Shown here piece after piece: positions 1 through 5,565 of a stretch of 10,098 nucleotides of DNA. A program made the position numbers and the translations under genes. Source of the DNA: Pseudomonadota bacterium (lineage in GTDB: Bacteria; Pseudomonadota; Gammaproteobacteria; JAKAQQ01); the NCBI GenBank assembly GCA_021828425.1, contig JAKARN010000039.1, positions 1 through 10,098 on the forward strand, written 5' to 3'. The notes under the pieces are model-generated. The model saw only the letters and a program-made list of their open reading frames with translations. It was not told the DNA's origin and searched no databases. How positions within the stretch are numbered: position 1 is the first letter of the stretch; the number at the start of each line of letters is the position of its first letter.

Positions 1-936
1 GCCTGCTCCCCGCATGGGCCCGCCCCGGAACCGTCCTCCGGGCCCGCCCCGGAACTGGCCGGGTCCGCCCCGGAACTGGCCGGGTCCGCCACGGAACTGG
101 CCGGGTCCACCCCGGAACTGGCCGGGTCCACCCCGGAACTGACCGGGTCCGCCACGGAACTGACCGGGCCCACCCCGGAACTGGCCGGGTCCGCCACGGA
201 ACTGGCCGGGTCCACCACGGAACTGACCGGGTCCACCCCGCATGGGTGGCCGGCCTGGAGCCATGGGTTGGAAAGGGCCGTGCCGGAGGGGGCCGTAAAA
301 ATGGGGATGGGGAGGGTAACCTCCACCCTGGCGTGCGCGATACTGGTTGAACCTCTGCCGGATATTGGGGTGACTCGCGATGAAGCTACGGCGGTAGTTG
401 GGATGAGCCGGCGCAAAAATGGGGTGCATGCGGGGGCCGCCGCGATGTTCCCAGAAATCGGGGTGATTGCGGAAGCGGGGAACGGCACGCTGACGCCAGT
501 CATCGAAGTGATCGAGGTAGGGGTGATAGCGACCCCACCAGTAGGGGTGATGCATTTCGTACCAGGGTCCGACATAGCCCCGCCACCACATGAAGTACGG
601 ACGGTAGGCGATGACAGGTGGGGGTGGTCCATAGAGCAGGACCTGAGGCAGGACAAACCAAGGTGGTAAGGGAGCCCAGGGGCCATAGTAGACCGGGGCA
701 TAGAGCCAACCCCCTTGATACCAGCGATAGTAGTAGCCGTTACCGTAATAGGTATAGGTTGCAAAACTTGGCATCCAGAAAACGTTGACCCCGCCGAAAA
801 GCGAGAAGGCGAATGTCGGTGCACCTATAAAAACACCGAACTGCGCACGGGCAGGCCGAACCGGAACTAGGAGAAAAAGAGCCAATATCCCGGCCATCAG
901 GAGGGTCTGATGGTTTTTCTTTCGTGGATTCAACAT
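1..936 (-). CDS. Secreted Tyr/Trp/Pro-rich protein with C-terminal GGPGQFR tandem repeats (partial at left edge)
   Basis: I do not recognise a named family, so the function is unknown. The frame is open for 312 codons from ATG at 936-934 to the window edge with no stop, so the C-terminus is missing. A good ribosome site (AGAGGAG) lies just upstream of the ATG. Residues 1-30 form a classical signal peptide: basic start (NPRKK), a hydrophobic run (LLMAGILALFLLVPV) and an ARA cleavage site before QFG. Residues about 40-120 are very rich in Tyr, Trp, Gly and Pro (YYGNGYYYRWYQGGW; MWWRGYVGPWYEMHHPYWW). Residues about 120-210 are His/Arg/Pro-rich. From about residue 230 the protein is nine copies of GGPGQFR plus a variant copy. 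The composition suggests an exported envelope or matrix protein. It is transcribed divergently from the RRM gene. Confidence 0.75.
   Translation of the reverse strand, partial: MLNPRKKNHQTLLMAGILALFLLVPVRPARAQFGVFIGAPTFAFSLFGGVNVFWMPSFATYTYYGNGYYYRWYQGGWLYAPVYYGPWAPLPPWFVLPQVLLYGPPPPVIAYRPYFMWWRGYVGPWYEMHHPYWWGRYHPYLDHFDDWRQRAVPRFRNHPDFWEHRGGPRMHPIFAPAHPNYRRSFIASHPNIRQRFNQYRARQGGGYPPHPHFYGPLRHGPFQPMAPGRPPMRGGPGQFRGGPGQFRGGPGQFRGGPGQFRGGPGQFRGGPGQFRGGPGQFRGGPGQFRGGPGQFRGGPGGRFRGGPMRGAG
49..237 (-). repeat. Nine-unit 21-bp coding tandem repeat (GGPGQFR)n
   Basis: Nine consecutive units of exactly 21 bp, read on the minus strand as GGN GGN CCC GGY CAG TTC CGK, each encode GGPGQFR. Variation falls almost only at synonymous third positions (ggc/ggt, gga/ggg, cgg/cgt). 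A tenth, altered unit with GGR in place of Q lies at 25-48. Because the period is a multiple of three, copy-number change alters protein length without breaking the frame. The silent variation shows the array is not freshly amplified and that the heptapeptide is maintained. Confidence 0.95.
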
Positions 937-949
937 GGTAGTCTCCTCT

Positions 950-964
950 GCCGGGTTCCCCGGC
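950..964 (-). promoter_or_regulatory. Leader hairpin next to the ribosome site of the secreted-protein gene
   Basis: GCCGGG and CCCGGC form a perfect 6-bp G/C stem with a 3-nt loop. It ends at the base next to the AGAGGAG ribosome site of the minus-strand gene starting at 936. A stem this close could affect ribosome loading or mRNA stability. It may also be a chance effect of high G+C. Confidence 0.3.
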
Positions 965-1021
965 GTTGCCAGGTCACGGATCCCTCCGCCTGCCACTCGA
1001 AAAGAGGGTGGGACACCCCAT

Positions 1022-1080
1022 CCACTGTATCAAACGCTGTCTGCCCGGGTTGGTTGACCCCTAGGGGTTTTTTACAGTGG
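1022..1080. promoter_or_regulatory. Nested inverted repeats between divergent genes
   Basis: CCACTGTA at 1022-1029 has its exact reverse complement TACAGTGG at 1073-1080. Between them lies a perfect 12-bp palindrome, ACCCCTAGGGGT, at 1057-1068. The outer arm centres are 51 bp apart, close to five helical turns. The block sits in the intergenic region shared by the minus-strand secreted protein and the plus-strand RRM gene, where a shared regulator could act. A TATGAT hexamer at 1088-1093 may be the -10 of the RRM gene, but I find no good -35 at the right distance, so the promoter itself is uncertain. Confidence 0.4.
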
Positions 1081-1139
1081 TTTAGTGTATGATGCCACGG
1101 GTCTTAGTCTGATTTGGAGCTTCGGCTCAGGAGTTTGCG

Positions 1140-1484
1140 TTGAACAATAAGCTTTATGTTGGTAACCTGAACTACCGGACCAATAGCGCGGAGCTTGAAC
1201 AGCTCTTTGCTGCCTATGGTTCGGTGCGTTCCGTACAGATCATATCGGATCGACATACCGGTCAGTCCAAAGGGTTTGGTTTCGTGGAAATGGGCAGTGC
1301 TCAGGAAGCCCAGGCAGCCATGAACGCTCTCAATGGAAAGGATTTCAATGGCCGGAATCTCACCGTGAATGAAGCCCGCCCGCAGACGGAAAATGGAAAC
1401 CGTGGCGGCGCCTCCCGGGGCCCGGGTCGGCGCAGTGGCGGCTTTGGGGGCAGCCCCTCGTCTGGAGGACACGGTCACTTCTAA
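1140..1484 (+). CDS. Single-RRM RNA-binding protein with Gly-rich tail
   Basis: This 114-aa protein belongs to the bacterial RNA recognition motif family, which binds single-stranded RNA in the cytoplasm and is often linked to cold or growth-phase responses (family knowledge). RNP2 is LYVGNL at residues 5-10 and RNP1 is KGFGFVEM at 44-51, with the conserved aromatics Tyr6, Phe46 and Phe48. The fold ends near residue 83 (GRNLTVNEARP). Residues 90-114 form a flexible Gly/Ser/Arg tail. The start is TTG at 1140, chosen because CAGGAG lies 6 bases upstream and MNNKLYVGNL is the normal family beginning. The gene stands alone and is divergent from the secreted-protein gene. The RNA target cannot be read from the sequence. 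Confidence 0.93.
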   Translation: MNNKLYVGNLNYRTNSAELEQLFAAYGSVRSVQIISDRHTGQSKGFGFVEMGSAQEAQAAMNALNGKDFNGRNLTVNEARPQTENGNRGGASRGPGRRSGGFGGSPSSGGHGHF

Positions 1485-1551
1485 ATCGATTTGCCCCCGT
1501 CCTGCTCGATCCCTCTCCCTCTTTCCCGGAAGTTCAGATCGCAAGCCTTGA

Positions 1552-1570
1552 CCCTTCACATCGTGAAGGG
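1552..1570 (+). terminator. Terminator-like hairpin after the RRM gene
   Basis: CCCTTCAC (1552-1559) pairs perfectly with GTGAAGGG (1563-1570) around a 3-nt loop, 67 bases after the RRM stop. No clean U-run follows at once; the nearest is in cttgtgtttt at 1579-1588. It may be a weak intrinsic terminator or an mRNA 3'-end stabiliser. Confidence 0.45.
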
Positions 1571-1651
1571 CGGTAGTCTTGTGTTTTCATCCGGCGATGA
1601 GAAGATGGCTGGATGGCCACCGAAGGGGTCAAATAGGATGGGACTGGATAG

Positions 1652-1677
1652 GCCAAGGTTCCAGATGGAACCTTGGC
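1652..1677. repeat. Perfect 11-bp inverted repeat with 4-nt loop
   Basis: GCCAAGGTTCC at 1652-1662 and GGAACCTTGGC at 1667-1677 are exact reverse complements around AGAT. No T-run follows on either strand, so a simple intrinsic terminator is unlikely. It lies 218 bases upstream of the radical SAM start and could be an operator, a leader RNA stem or a REP-like element. Confidence 0.7.
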
Positions 1678-1895
1678 TGCCCAGAGCTTCCGATCTTTAC
1701 TCCACTTGGGCTCGTCGTCGAGAGGTCGCAGTGAGATGCCGCCATACGAACGTTCCCCAGCATGCCTACAATGGGCACGAGAAGTTTGACCTCATCCTGC
1801 GGCATGAGTCCGGGACTCGTGCGCGGGGTGCCTACATGCGGGACCCGGTGTATGAACAGTCTGCCGCGCAGGATCCTGGGGCGTGAGAGGGACTG

Positions 1896-3815
1896 ATGGC
1901 CACTCGACCCACGGCCCGACGCACCCCTGTCCGACTGCTTCTGGTCAATCCCCGCTTCCCGGAAAGTTTCTGGAGTTTCCGGTGGGCGTTGGAGCGGATC
2001 TTGCCGGGCAAGCGGGCGGTCAATCCGCCTCTGGGTTTGGCCACGGTAGCCGCCCTGTGCCCCCCTGACTGGTCGGTCCGGATTGTCGACGAAAACATCG
2101 AATCGATCCCGTTGGAGCCCGATGTGGATATCATCGGGGTTTGCGGGATGGGCGTCCAGTTCAAGCGGGAAAGCGAGATCCTGAAGTACTACCGGAGTCG
2201 CGGCTATTATGTCGTGGCGGGTGGCAGTTATGCGTCCCTCTGTCCGGAATCCTTCGGGGAGCTGGCACACACCGTCATTTCGGGCGAGGCTGAATATGTC
2301 TGGGGACGGTTTTGCGAGGACTTCCAGGCGGGGCAACCCCAGTCGCTGTACCGGGAAACCGGAACCGTGGACCTCGCCGATTCACCGCCCCCCCGTTTTG
2401 ACCTGCTGAAACTTGAACAGTACACGACTGTCAGCTTACAGTTTTCCCGCGGGTGTCCGTATCGGTGCGAGTTCTGCGACATCATTGTCATGTTCGGTCG
2501 CCGACCGCGCACCAAACGGCCGGAACAGATCGGAATGGAACTGGATCTCCTGCGGGAGCGAGACGTTCACAACGTCTTTTTTGTTGATGACAACCTGATC
2601 GGTAACAAGAAGGCGGCGCGCGAGCTCTTGATCTACCTTGCCCAGTACCAGCGAAAACATGACTATGTCTTTCGTTTCGGCACCGAGGCCTCTCTCAATC
2701 TCGCCCTGGATGACGAGTTGATGGAACTGTTTCGCGCGGCCAACTTTAGCTGGGTTTTTCTGGGGATCGAGACCCCGGATCCGGACAGCCTGCAGGAGGT
2801 CCAGAAGACCCAGAACCTGGCTCAGGACGTGCTGACGGCCGTGCGGAAGATTTATGACCACGGGCTTGATGTCTTTGCTGGATTTATCGTGGGCTTCGAC
2901 CATGATCGTGTGGAGACGTTCGACCGCCAGTACCGCTTTATCCTGGATTCCGGAATTCAGGCTTCGATGATCGGGTTGCTGACCGCGATGCCCAAGACTC
3001 CGCTCTACGAGCGGTTGACCCGGGAGGGTCGATTGGTGCCCACGCTCGAGCTGGCCGACAACACCAAGCCTGTGACGAACGTGGTTCCGCTGCACATGAG
3101 TGTGGCTGATCTGGTCCGGGAGTATCAGTCGCTCTACCAGCGACTGTTCTGCGATGCCAATATCGCCAAACGCATCCGCAACAAGTTCCGGTATCTGGCA
3201 CACCGGGTTCCGCGTCACCAGGTTCCATCCGAGCGTAACGGAACGATTCTGCGCCGGCTGTTCTATTCCGGCCTGTTGCCGGGCGGGCCGGTTCGGGTCT
3301 ACCGCTTCGTTTCGACGCTGGTGGTGACTCCGTGGCGGGCCTGGCCTCTGGTTGTCACGGACTGGATTCAGGGCCTTTCCATCCGTTCCTACATTCACCG
3401 GCATCTCGACCCTGACTTGGCGCAAGCACAACGCGTGGTGGAGACGACACGAAAACGGTTGAGCAGGTACCTGCACCCGCGGTCCTCAACCCCTTCCCTC
3501 CGGGTGGCCCTGTCCATGAATGGCACAATCCCCTGCCTGCAGCTGTGGTTGGAGGGGACGGTGGATCGGGCTTTTTTCCGGTATGCAGCACGTCGGCTCT
3601 GCGGCATGCTGAACCAGAGTGCGGCGGCGCTTTTCCTGCATGTGGCGGATCTGCGCGAGGATCAACACCGGTTGTTTGACCGGTTTCTGGACCGTTTGTC
3701 TCCCTATGGAGACCGGGTCTCGATTTTCATCAACCAGAAGATCCGGACGCAGATGATGGTCGACTCGTCTGTTTTCCATCTCCTGCTCGAAGATCCGACC
3801 GCCAGCGCATCGTGA
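1896..3815 (+). CDS. B12-binding-type radical SAM protein (DUF4070-like) with extra C-terminal domain
   Basis: This 639-aa protein is a likely cobalamin-dependent radical SAM enzyme of unknown substrate. Residues about 12-140 look like a B12-binding Rossmann domain (LLLVNPR, NPPLGLATVAAL, DENIESI, VVAGG); I see no DxHxxG motif, so any cobalamin would bind base-off without a His ligand. The radical SAM core follows, with CPYRCEFC giving the [4Fe-4S] cysteines Cys187, Cys191 and Cys194. Family motifs VDDNLIGNKKA (230-240), FLGIETP (288-294) and IVGFD (331-335) follow. Residues about 360-520 resemble the DUF4070 region seen in hopanoid C-2 methylase (HpnP)-like proteins. The last 100 residues are an extension with an alpha/beta pattern (LQLWLEGTVDRAFFRYAARR; GDRVSIFI). 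The ATG has GAGAGG 5 bases upstream. The small membrane protein gene follows after 148 bp. Confidence 0.88.
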   Translation: MATRPTARRTPVRLLLVNPRFPESFWSFRWALERILPGKRAVNPPLGLATVAALCPPDWSVRIVDENIESIPLEPDVDIIGVCGMGVQFKRESEILKYYRSRGYYVVAGGSYASLCPESFGELAHTVISGEAEYVWGRFCEDFQAGQPQSLYRETGTVDLADSPPPRFDLLKLEQYTTVSLQFSRGCPYRCEFCDIIVMFGRRPRTKRPEQIGMELDLLRERDVHNVFFVDDNLIGNKKAARELLIYLAQYQRKHDYVFRFGTEASLNLALDDELMELFRAANFSWVFLGIETPDPDSLQEVQKTQNLAQDVLTAVRKIYDHGLDVFAGFIVGFDHDRVETFDRQYRFILDSGIQASMIGLLTAMPKTPLYERLTREGRLVPTLELADNTKPVTNVVPLHMSVADLVREYQSLYQRLFCDANIAKRIRNKFRYLAHRVPRHQVPSERNGTILRRLFYSGLLPGGPVRVYRFVSTLVVTPWRAWPLVVTDWIQGLSIRSYIHRHLDPDLAQAQRVVETTRKRLSRYLHPRSSTPSLRVALSMNGTIPCLQLWLEGTVDRAFFRYAARRLCGMLNQSAAALFLHVADLREDQHRLFDRFLDRLSPYGDRVSIFINQKIRTQMMVDSSVFHLLLEDPTASAS

Positions 3816-3831
3816 GATCCTAAGGTCGGAA

Positions 3832-3874
3832 CCCTCTCCGAGTGTGCGGAGGGGATCCGGGGCAGTGGATCCCC
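3832..3874 (+). promoter_or_regulatory. Two overlapping, mutually exclusive stems before the membrane-protein gene
   Basis: CTCCG (3836-3840) pairs with CGGAG (3847-3851), extended by a G:U and two G:C pairs. GGGGATCC (3851-3858) pairs perfectly with GGATCCCC (3867-3874) around an 8-nt loop. Both stems use the G-run at 3851-3854, so only one can form at a time. They could end radical SAM transcription or act in an attenuator-like leader. No U-run follows and no leader peptide is evident. Confidence 0.3.
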
Positions 3875-3963
3875 GGGCGAGAGACGGGGGTATCATGACT
3901 GGTGGGGGAAGCCGCTCGATGCCCGTTTGCGGGCGGGTCCCGGATGAAGGGGGAGGAGGGGCG

Positions 3964-4344
3964 ATGGATCAGTGCGCACGAGAATCAAAGCCGGATCTTT
4001 TGAATGACCGGAAGGCGACCTTCAGCTTGTGGGTTGTCCCTGTGCTCATCATTCTGATCGGCAGCAGCCTGCCCCGGCCTCTCCATACGGCACTCTGGGC
4101 ACTCGGTTTTTCGGTCCTGGCGGCGGCCTGTGCGGTCAATGCCCGCCGTTGCGGTCGGCGACATTGTTTTTATACGGCACCGTTGTTCTTGGTTCTGGCT
4201 TTGGGTTCCCTGCTCTTCGGAATGGGCCTGCTCCCTCTGGGTCCTCACGGTTGGGGTGACCTCGTGGGGGTGGCCGTAGGCGGCTGGCTTTTGTCATGTT
4301 GCGTCATCGAACCCTGGAAGGGCCGTTACCTCCGGACCAAGTGA
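3964..4344 (+). CDS. Small four-helix membrane protein with NARRCGRRHC motif
   Basis: This 126-aa integral membrane protein has no named function that I recognise. Hydrophobic segments lie at about 20-37, 41-58, 69-90 and 98-115. Between helices 2 and 3 is a short basic loop, NARRCGRRHC (59-68), with Cys63, His67 and Cys68, a plausible metal or redox site. A second Cys pair (112-113) ends helix 4, and the tail is basic (WKGRYLRTK). I chose the ATG at 3964 because GGGAGGAGG lies just upstream; an earlier in-frame ATG at 3895 and non-ATG starts further up would add a Gly-rich stretch unlike a signal or helix. The gene follows the radical SAM gene on the same strand with 148 bp between, so co-transcription is possible but not shown. 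Confidence 0.75.
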   Translation: MDQCARESKPDLLNDRKATFSLWVVPVLIILIGSSLPRPLHTALWALGFSVLAAACAVNARRCGRRHCFYTAPLFLVLALGSLLFGMGLLPLGPHGWGDLVGVAVGGWLLSCCVIEPWKGRYLRTK

Positions 4345-4375
4345 TCCTGGTCCCTGAACCGGGTTCTCGCCTCAG

Positions 4376-4480
4376 TCACTCAACGGCTCAGAGGATCTGC
4401 GGTTCCAGTTTGAGGTCGAGCCCGAAATTTGAACGAACGGATTCTTGGATCCGTTGGGCGAGTGACCAGATCTGGGCGCC
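4376..4480. repeat. Left copy of 105-bp direct repeat (murB 3' end)
   Basis: This block matches 5677-5781 with only two mismatches (A for G at both sites) and no gaps, at a constant offset of 1301 bp. It covers the murB 3' end and the bases just beyond the stop. With its partner it brackets the toxin-antitoxin module in direct orientation, so recombination between the copies would remove 1301 bp and leave the intact murB in place. Confidence 0.95.
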
Positions 4481-4658
4481 CGGGGTCGAACCATAAATTG
4501 ATGAGAACCAGGTTCAGGATTGGGAGATCCCGGATCCCCGGGATCTGGCTTGGGTTCCCGGATTCGGCGAGCCGAGCGGCACGAGCCGGCACGCGAAAGG
4601 TGTGATGACGGTCGAGTGGGGCATCCGGCCAGAGCGTGGGGTTCGAAGATCGGGACAC
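4388..4658 (-). pseudogene. Decayed murB copy: internal deletion plus frameshift
   Basis: On the minus strand this reads as both ends of the intact murB at 5689-6717 joined together. From GTG at 4658 (aligned to the intact ATG) it encodes SRSSNPTLWPDAPLDRHHTF and on to about codon 50 (IPGIRDLP). It then jumps to the counterpart of about codon 303 (LVLINL, against LVLVNH). About 760 bp containing the FAD-binding and catalytic parts are missing; the junction is near 4507-4515. A one-base insertion near 4481-4500 puts the C-terminal part out of frame. Nucleotide identity is about 98% at the 3' end but only about 88% in the 5' 97 bp. A 168-codon open frame reads through here from upstream but cannot make MurB. 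Confidence 0.88.
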
Positions 4659-4728
4659 TGTTGGGACGTTCTCTGGACAGCCTGAGCTGATTTCCGGTTC
4701 GGTCCGCCAGATGTAGAGCTGCAGTTGG

Positions 4729-4774
4729 GGGCGATTGGGGCGTCGAATCACTGAGCCTGCCATGCGGGAGGCAG
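4729..4774 (-). pseudogene. Degenerate tRNA-Val remnant
   Basis: Upstream of the decayed murB, where the intact copy has tRNA-Val, the plus strand carries GGGCGAT followed by recognisable matches to the tRNA T-arm and anticodon region (TCGAATCACTGA against TCGAACCACTGA; CCTGCC; GCAG). The spacing from the murB start is similar to that of the intact pair. Several substitutions and indels break the stems, the anticodon loop is not conserved, and the D-arm half is gone. This shows the duplication included the tRNA gene. Confidence 0.6.
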
Positions 4775-4886
4775 GAAACACCAAAAGTACCCCAAGTTTT
4801 ATAGGGACCTGAGCTGCACGAAAGGGCCCGGTCAGCGACCCGCTTGCACCGGATTTGTACCGGTCATCACCAGCCAGATGTCTCAA

Positions 4887-4910
4887 GGGACATGGTCAGG
4901 GACATGGTCA
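4887..4910. repeat. Two perfect tandem copies of GGGACATGGTCA
   Basis: The 12-bp unit occurs at 4887-4898 and 4899-4910 with no mismatch, directly followed by the -35 of the toxin-antitoxin promoter at 4914. It may be a duplication scar at the edge of inserted DNA or a pair of regulator sites. Confidence 0.85.
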
Positions 4911-4913
4911 GGA

Positions 4914-4942
4914 TTGATGTTTCGTAATCATTCGATTACAAT
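4914..4942 (+). promoter_or_regulatory. Toxin-antitoxin promoter with operator over the -10
   Basis: TTGATG (4914-4919) and TACAAT (4937-4942) form a -35/-10 pair with an ideal 17-bp spacer. GTAATC (4924-4929) and GATTAC (4934-4939) form a perfect 6-bp inverted repeat with a 4-base centre that overlaps the -10. That is the expected place for an autorepressing antitoxin. Transcription should begin 6-8 bases after the -10, at or next to the toxin ATG at 4949. No ribosome site precedes that ATG, so the toxin message may be leaderless. Confidence 0.75.
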
Positions 4943-4948
4943 GCAGCG

Positions 4949-5248
4949 ATGACCTACTCGGTGAAGCTGCTCGGTGAGTTTTCTGACTGGCTTGCAGGCT
5001 TGAAGGACGGACTGACAAGACAACGCCTCGTCAAGCGTCTTCGTAAAGCGCAACTGGGCAACCTTGGCGATGTGGAGCCGGTAGGAGGAGGTGTATTTGA
5101 AATGCGCGAGCATTTTGGACCTGGATGGCGTATGTATTATGTTCAGCGCAGTAGAACGCTGATTGTCATGCTGGCAGGTGGCGACAAGACTACGCAACAG
5201 TCGGACATTGAGCGGGCCATTGCGTTTGCAAAGTCGCTGGAGGATTGA
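4949..5248 (+). CDS. RelE/HigB-type addiction module toxin
   Basis: This 99-aa protein matches the RelE/ParE-superfamily addiction module killer family (phage Gp49-like, TIGR02683 type). Family members usually cut mRNA on the ribosome, though that activity is not proven for every member. Visible motifs are FSDWLAGLKD near the N-terminus, a basic helix RQRLVKRLRKAQLGNLGD (24-41), EMREHFGPGWRMYY (51-64) and LAGGDKTTQ (75-83). The order and spacing are as expected for the family and the length is normal. It is first in the operon, with the antidote ATG 2 bp after its stop. The local G+C looks lower than in the flanking genes, which suggests it was acquired. Confidence 0.9.
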   Translation: MTYSVKLLGEFSDWLAGLKDGLTRQRLVKRLRKAQLGNLGDVEPVGGGVFEMREHFGPGWRMYYVQRSRTLIVMLAGGDKTTQQSDIERAIAFAKSLED

Positions 5249-5250
5249 TC

Positions 5251-5565
5251 ATGGTTCATAAAGTCAAAGTCTCTGAGCTTTCAGAACTCGACGTATCTGA
5301 GTACCTGGATAGCGGGGAAGATATCGCCGCCTATTTGACCGCTGTTCTGGAAGAAAACGATCCGGCGCTGCTAGCTGCAGCCTTGGGCGACATTGCCCGC
5401 GCCCGAGGAATGACTCAGGTGGCCAAGGACGCTGGCATCACTCGCGAAGCCTTGTATAAGGCACTTCGACAAAACAGCGAACCGAGATTTGAAACGATCC
5501 AACGGGTTTGTACCGCTTTGGGTGTGCAACTGGTAGCACAATCCATGCACTTGCGTCATGCTTGA
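5251..5565 (+). CDS. HigA-like antitoxin (addiction module antidote)
   Basis: This 104-aa protein fits the antidote family that pairs with the preceding toxin type (TIGR02684/COG3636). Residues 10-45 (LDVSEYLDSGEDIAAYLTA) are the characteristic N-terminal part. Residues about 45-92 form a helix-turn-helix (ARARGMTQVAKDAGITREAL, then RFETIQRVCTALG) that should bind the inverted repeat over the operon promoter. The start is ATG at 5251 with GGAGGA 6 bases upstream; a TTG at 5245 overlaps the toxin stop and is less likely. Protein binding would neutralise the toxin and repress transcription. Confidence 0.9.
   Translation: MVHKVKVSELSELDVSEYLDSGEDIAAYLTAVLEENDPALLAAALGDIARARGMTQVAKDAGITREALYKALRQNSEPRFETIQRVCTALGVQLVAQSMHLRHA

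Larger units (their letters stand above)
1485..1895. other. 411-bp intergenic region without a convincing gene
   Basis: This stretch separates the RRM gene from the radical SAM gene. It holds the hairpin at 1552-1570 and the inverted repeat at 1652-1677. A plus-strand frame stays open across most of it, with a possible ATG at 1599 (about 95 codons, ending at 1886). The peptide has no recognisable domain, the frame crosses the inverted repeat, and minus-strand frames are also open, as is common at this G+C. I therefore do not call it a gene. No clear promoter for the radical SAM gene was found. Confidence 0.6.

Noticed and set aside
49..237. Regular repeat that might be CRISPR-like
   Set aside because: The 21-bp units are contiguous with no spacers and encode an in-frame heptapeptide.
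268..669. 133-codon plus-strand ORF
   Set aside because: It is antisense to the secreted Tyr/Trp-rich protein, which has a signal peptide, ribosome site and repeats in its own frame.
1057..1073. Palindrome plus T-run as an intrinsic terminator
   Set aside because: ACCCCTAGGGGT has no loop, and there is no plus-strand gene just upstream to terminate.
1491..1886. 131-codon plus-strand ORF between the RRM and radical SAM genes
   Set aside because: No domain, no convincing start, crosses an 11-bp inverted repeat, and the opposite strand is open as well.
1629..2336. 235-codon minus-strand ORF
   Set aside because: Mostly antisense to the radical SAM gene, with no ribosome site or family features.
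2436..3476. 346-codon minus-strand ORF
   Set aside because: Antisense shadow of the radical SAM gene in high-G+C DNA.
1896..3815. Naming the radical SAM gene as hopanoid methylase hpnP or hpnR
   Set aside because: It shares the B12/radical SAM/DUF4070 layout, but the motif regions differ, the C-terminus is extended, and no hopanoid genes are nearby.
4380..4886. 168-codon minus-strand ORF as a new protein gene
   Set aside because: It reads through a dead tRNA and the murB pseudogene, and its end is frameshifted murB.
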